A DNA stretch of 5,362 nt from positions 1 through 5,362 of the forward strand of contig CANPYH010000092.1 of assembly GCA_947588325.1 (NCBI GenBank). The letters are read 5' to 3'. This DNA comes from an uncultured Clostridia bacterium. Lineage in GTDB: Bacteria > Bacillota > Clostridia > Christensenellales > Pumilibacteraceae. Of this stretch, positions 2,834 to 5,362 are shown one piece after another. A program made the position numbers and the translations under genes. Numbering within the stretch: the first letter of the stretch is position 1; every line of letters starts with the position of its first letter. The notes under the pieces were generated by a model. The model did not search any database. It was not told the origin of the DNA and saw only the letters and a program-made list of their open reading frames with translations.

Positions 2834-5362
2834 TTATTCCGCGTAGTCCGTCGGCTGTTGCTTATGCTCGAAGGGGGTTATGTCGCGGTATTGCTTCATG
2901 CCCGTACCTGCGGGAATGAGCTTGCCTATGATGACGTTCTCCTTCAAGCCGCGAAGGGGATCGCGCTTGTTGCGGATAGCCGCTTCGGTGAGCACTCTCG
3001 CCGTTTCCTGGAAGGACGCTGCCGAGAGGAAGGACTCGGTTGCAAGCGCCGCCTTGGTGATACCGAGGAGGGTCGCCTTTGCAAGCGCGGGAACTCCGCC
3101 GCTCTCGAGCGCCTTGCGGTTAGCCTCCTGGAACTCGCTGATATCGATCATGTTGCCCGGGATAAGGTCGGTCGTGCCGCTCTTCTCCACTCTGACTTTC
3201 TTGAGCATCTGGCGAACAATGGTCTCGACGTGCTTGTCGTTGATCTTAACGCCCTGACTGCGGTATACCGACTGCACTTCTTTGAGCAGGTATTCCTGCA
3301 CGGCGTTGGGGTTCTTGGTCGCGAGTATGTCGTGGGGGTTGATAGGACCTTCGGTGATCGGGTCGCCCGCCGATATCCTCGCGCCGTTCCTTATGCTCGG
3401 CTTGAGCTTTGCCGCATACGGTATGGAGTAAGAGCTTTCCTTGCCCTCGTCCGACGTGACAATGACGTCCCTTCTGCCGTTCTCTTCCTTAATGCGTATG
3501 GTGCCGTTGATTTCGGATATGGTCGCAACGCCCTTGGGCTTACGCGCTTCGAACAGCTCTTCTACTCTCGGGAGACCCTGCGTGATATCGTCTGCCGCTG
3601 CGACGCCGCCCGAGTGGAAGGTACGCATGGTAAGCTGGGTGCCGGGCTCGCCTATGGACTGCGCGGCGATTATGCCGACAGCCTCGCCTATGCGAATGAG
3701 GGAGCCGTTGGACATGTCCTTGCCGTAGCACTTCGCGCACAGACCGTGCTTGGTCGCGCAGGTCAGCGCCGTTCTGATCTTGACGGAAGCAATGCCCGCG
3801 TCGATTATCTCCTTCGCCTTTGCCTCGGTCACGATATTGTTTACGCCGATAATGAGTTCGCCCGTCTTGGGGTTATATACGTCCTCGGCGGTGAATCTGC
3901 CGTTAAGTCTGTCCTCGAGGCTCTCGATAAGCGAGCCGATGACGCGGATAGACGGAAGCCCGCAAGTCATGATCTCGTCCGCCATTGCGCCCGTGATCTG
4001 GCCTCTTTCCTGAACGATAAGTCCGCCCGTGGTGGGGTTAATCACCTCGTCCACCGCATATTTAGGCGCTTTGCCGTCGTATATCTGGATCTTCGCGTCG
4101 TCCTTGGAGAGGTCCACCGTTGTGGGATTACCCTCGACAATCGCAAACGTCTTGATACCGCTCGGAGCCGCGCCCTTGCAGCAGTCGTCCTCGACGACGA
4201 TAACGTCCTGCGCAACGTCGACGAGACGGCGGGTAAGATATCCCGAGTCTGCCGTTTTAAGCGCGGTGTCGGCAAGACCTTTACGTCCGCCGTGGCTGGC
4301 GATGAAGTATTCGAGAACGGAAAGTCCTTCACGGAAGTTGCTCTTGACAGGCACTTCCAGCGTCTTACCCTGGGGGTTGACCATGGGTCCGCGCCAGCCC
4401 GCAAGCTGAATCATCTGCGTTATGGATCCGCGGGCGCCCGACGTCGCCATCATGGATATGGGGTTAAACGTCTCGAAGCCGGCTTTGAGTACGGCTGACA
4501 TGCGCGCGTTGATATCCTTCCACACCGCAATGACCTTGGCGTATCTCTCGCTATCCGTCAGGAAGCCCTCTTTATACAGCTCCTCGATCTTGATAACCTT
4601 TTCGTCGCCCTCCGCAATGAGCGCTTTCTTCTCGGGCGGTATGTGCATATCGAACACCGAAGTGGTGATTGCGCCGATAGTCGAGTATTTATAACCGAGC
4701 GACTTAACGGCGTCGAGCACGCGGCTCGTCTCCATTGCGCCCTTGCGCTTGAAGGTCTCGTCGACGATCTTGCCGAGTTTGCCCTTATCCACGACGTCCT
4801 CGATCTCCAGTCTGAACATGTCGTCCTCCGTCTCTCTCTTGACAAAGCCGAGATCCTGAGGAATTGCCTCGTTGAATATGATCTTACCCAACGTGGAGTC
4901 GATGACTTTGTGCTTCATTTCCCCGTTAATCTCGCGGAACATACGCACCTTTATCTTGGACTGCAAGGTTATGTCGCCGTTCTGATATGCCATCTTGGCT
5001 TCGTCAACGTCGCAGAATACCTTGCCCTCGCCCTTTGCGCCCGGACGGGGAATGGTGAGGTAGTAACAACCCATGACCATGTCCTGCGTCGGCGTACAAA
5101 CGGGTTTGCCGTCCGAAAGTTTGAGGATATTGTTCGAAGCGAGCATGAGGAAGCGCGCTTCTGCCTGCGCCTCGAGGGAAAGAGGAACGTGAACCGCCAT
5201 CTGGTCTCCGTCGAAGTCGGCGTTGAACGCGCCGCAGGCGAGCGGGTGGAGCTTTATAGCCCTGCCCTCGACAAGCACAGGCTCGAACGCCTGTATGCCG
5301 AGGCGGTGCAGCGTCGGCGCACGGTTGAGGAGTACGGGGTGGTCCTTGATGACCTCTTCGAG
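2834..5362 (-). CDS. rpoC: DNA-directed RNA polymerase beta' subunit, 5' partial
   Basis: The visible 842 residues are the catalytic and C-terminal part of beta', which with beta forms the RNA synthesis active site of cytoplasmic RNA polymerase. The frame is open to the window edge, where it reads HPVLLNRAPTLHRLGIQAFEP; roughly 400 N-terminal residues are outside. Features in order: active-site NADFDGD (5204-5224) with three Mg-binding Asp; SGARGS and the bridge-helix region with SNFREGL, GGRKGLADTA and YLTRRLVDV (about 4220-4440); zinc site formed by Cys in DDCC (4178-4183) and C-x6-C-x2-C (Cys codons at 3758, 3737 and 3728); trigger-loop region AAQSIGEPGTQLTMRTFHSGG to LPRVEELFEARKPKG (about 3530-3690), with no large SI3 insertion; and a typical end with SAASFQETARVLTEAAI and GLKENVIIGKLIPAGTG. 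The stop is TAA followed directly by TAG. A 10-bp sequence, TTATTCCGCG on the + strand, occurs at 2821 and 2834, so the stop region is partly duplicated. No disruption is seen. Confidence 0.98.
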   Translation of the reverse strand, partial: LEEVIKDHPVLLNRAPTLHRLGIQAFEPVLVEGRAIKLHPLACGAFNADFDGDQMAVHVPLSLEAQAEARFLMLASNNILKLSDGKPVCTPTQDMVMGCYYLTIPRPGAKGEGKVFCDVDEAKMAYQNGDITLQSKIKVRMFREINGEMKHKVIDSTLGKIIFNEAIPQDLGFVKRETEDDMFRLEIEDVVDKGKLGKIVDETFKRKGAMETSRVLDAVKSLGYKYSTIGAITTSVFDMHIPPEKKALIAEGDEKVIKIEELYKEGFLTDSERYAKVIAVWKDINARMSAVLKAGFETFNPISMMATSGARGSITQMIQLAGWRGPMVNPQGKTLEVPVKSNFREGLSVLEYFIASHGGRKGLADTALKTADSGYLTRRLVDVAQDVIVVEDDCCKGAAPSGIKTFAIVEGNPTTVDLSKDDAKIQIYDGKAPKYAVDEVINPTTGGLIVQERGQITGAMADEIMTCGLPSIRVIGSLIESLEDRLNGRFTAEDVYNPKTGELIIGVNNIVTEAKAKEIIDAGIASVKIRTALTCATKHGLCAKCYGKDMSNGSLIRIGEAVGIIAAQSIGEPGTQLTMRTFHSGGVAAADDITQGLPRVEELFEARKPKGVATISEINGTIRIKEENGRRDVIVTSDEGKESSYSIPYAAKLKPSIRNGARISAGDPITEGPINPHDILATKNPNAVQEYLLKEVQSVYRSQGVKINDKHVETIVRQMLKKVRVEKSGTTDLIPGNMIDISEFQEANRKALESGGVPALAKATLLGITKAALATESFLSAASFQETARVLTEAAIRNKRDPLRGLKENVIIGKLIPAGTGMKQYRDITPFEHKQQPTDYAE

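Noticed and set aside
2717..4498. 593-codon open frame on the + strand antisense to rpoC
   Set aside because: It lies almost wholly opposite the highly conserved rpoC. Its composition is what the complement of GC-rich rpoC codons gives (rich in Arg, Leu, Val, Ala), it has no recognisable domain, and its start region overlaps the terminator.
2834..5362. Possible disruption or intein in rpoC
   Set aside because: The frame is continuous and all expected blocks from NADFDGD to the C-terminal end appear in the usual order without a large insertion.

Overview
The window looks like chromosomal DNA of a low-to-mid G+C Gram-positive bacterium, most likely an uncultured gut-type member of the Clostridia. 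This is an inference. It rests on the SI3-free RpoC sequence, a 7TM sensor kinase paired with a winged-helix regulator, and a GC-rich palindromic intergenic repeat of a kind I recall from gut Clostridia. No database search was possible.

Layout: positions 1-81 are the last 26 codons of a probable OmpR-type response regulator on the + strand. After a 6-bp gap, and in the same reading frame, a 678-residue membrane histidine kinase (88-2124, +) follows, so the two form a two-component operon. The kinase has an N-terminal membrane segment, an extracytoplasmic beta-rich sensor of about 200 residues, seven membrane helices, a coiled coil, a phosphoacceptor helix with an atypical H-box, and a complete HATPase domain. 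From the right edge, a 5'-truncated rpoC (2834-5362, -) covers the catalytic half of the RNA polymerase beta' subunit, including the active-site NADFDGD loop, bridge helix, second zinc site, trigger loop and C-terminal end.

The kinase and rpoC converge on about 710 bp of intergenic DNA (2125-2833) that is unusually rich in structure. It holds, left to right: two 42-bp imperfect direct repeats, the first starting on the kinase stop codon; a 241-bp MITE-like element with roughly 50-bp terminal inverted repeats, each arm carrying its own small palindrome; a nested hairpin with a perfect 12-bp stem; a 9-codon candidate micro-ORF with a strong Shine-Dalgarno sequence; and a long near-perfect stem that probably serves as a bidirectional terminator between the two convergent operons.

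The coding genes are recognisable families. The least explained material is the repeat-dense intergenic region, especially the inverted-repeat element whose internal palindromes differ in sequence between arms but stay self-complementary. I see no defence system, CRISPR array, tRNA, rRNA or transposase here.
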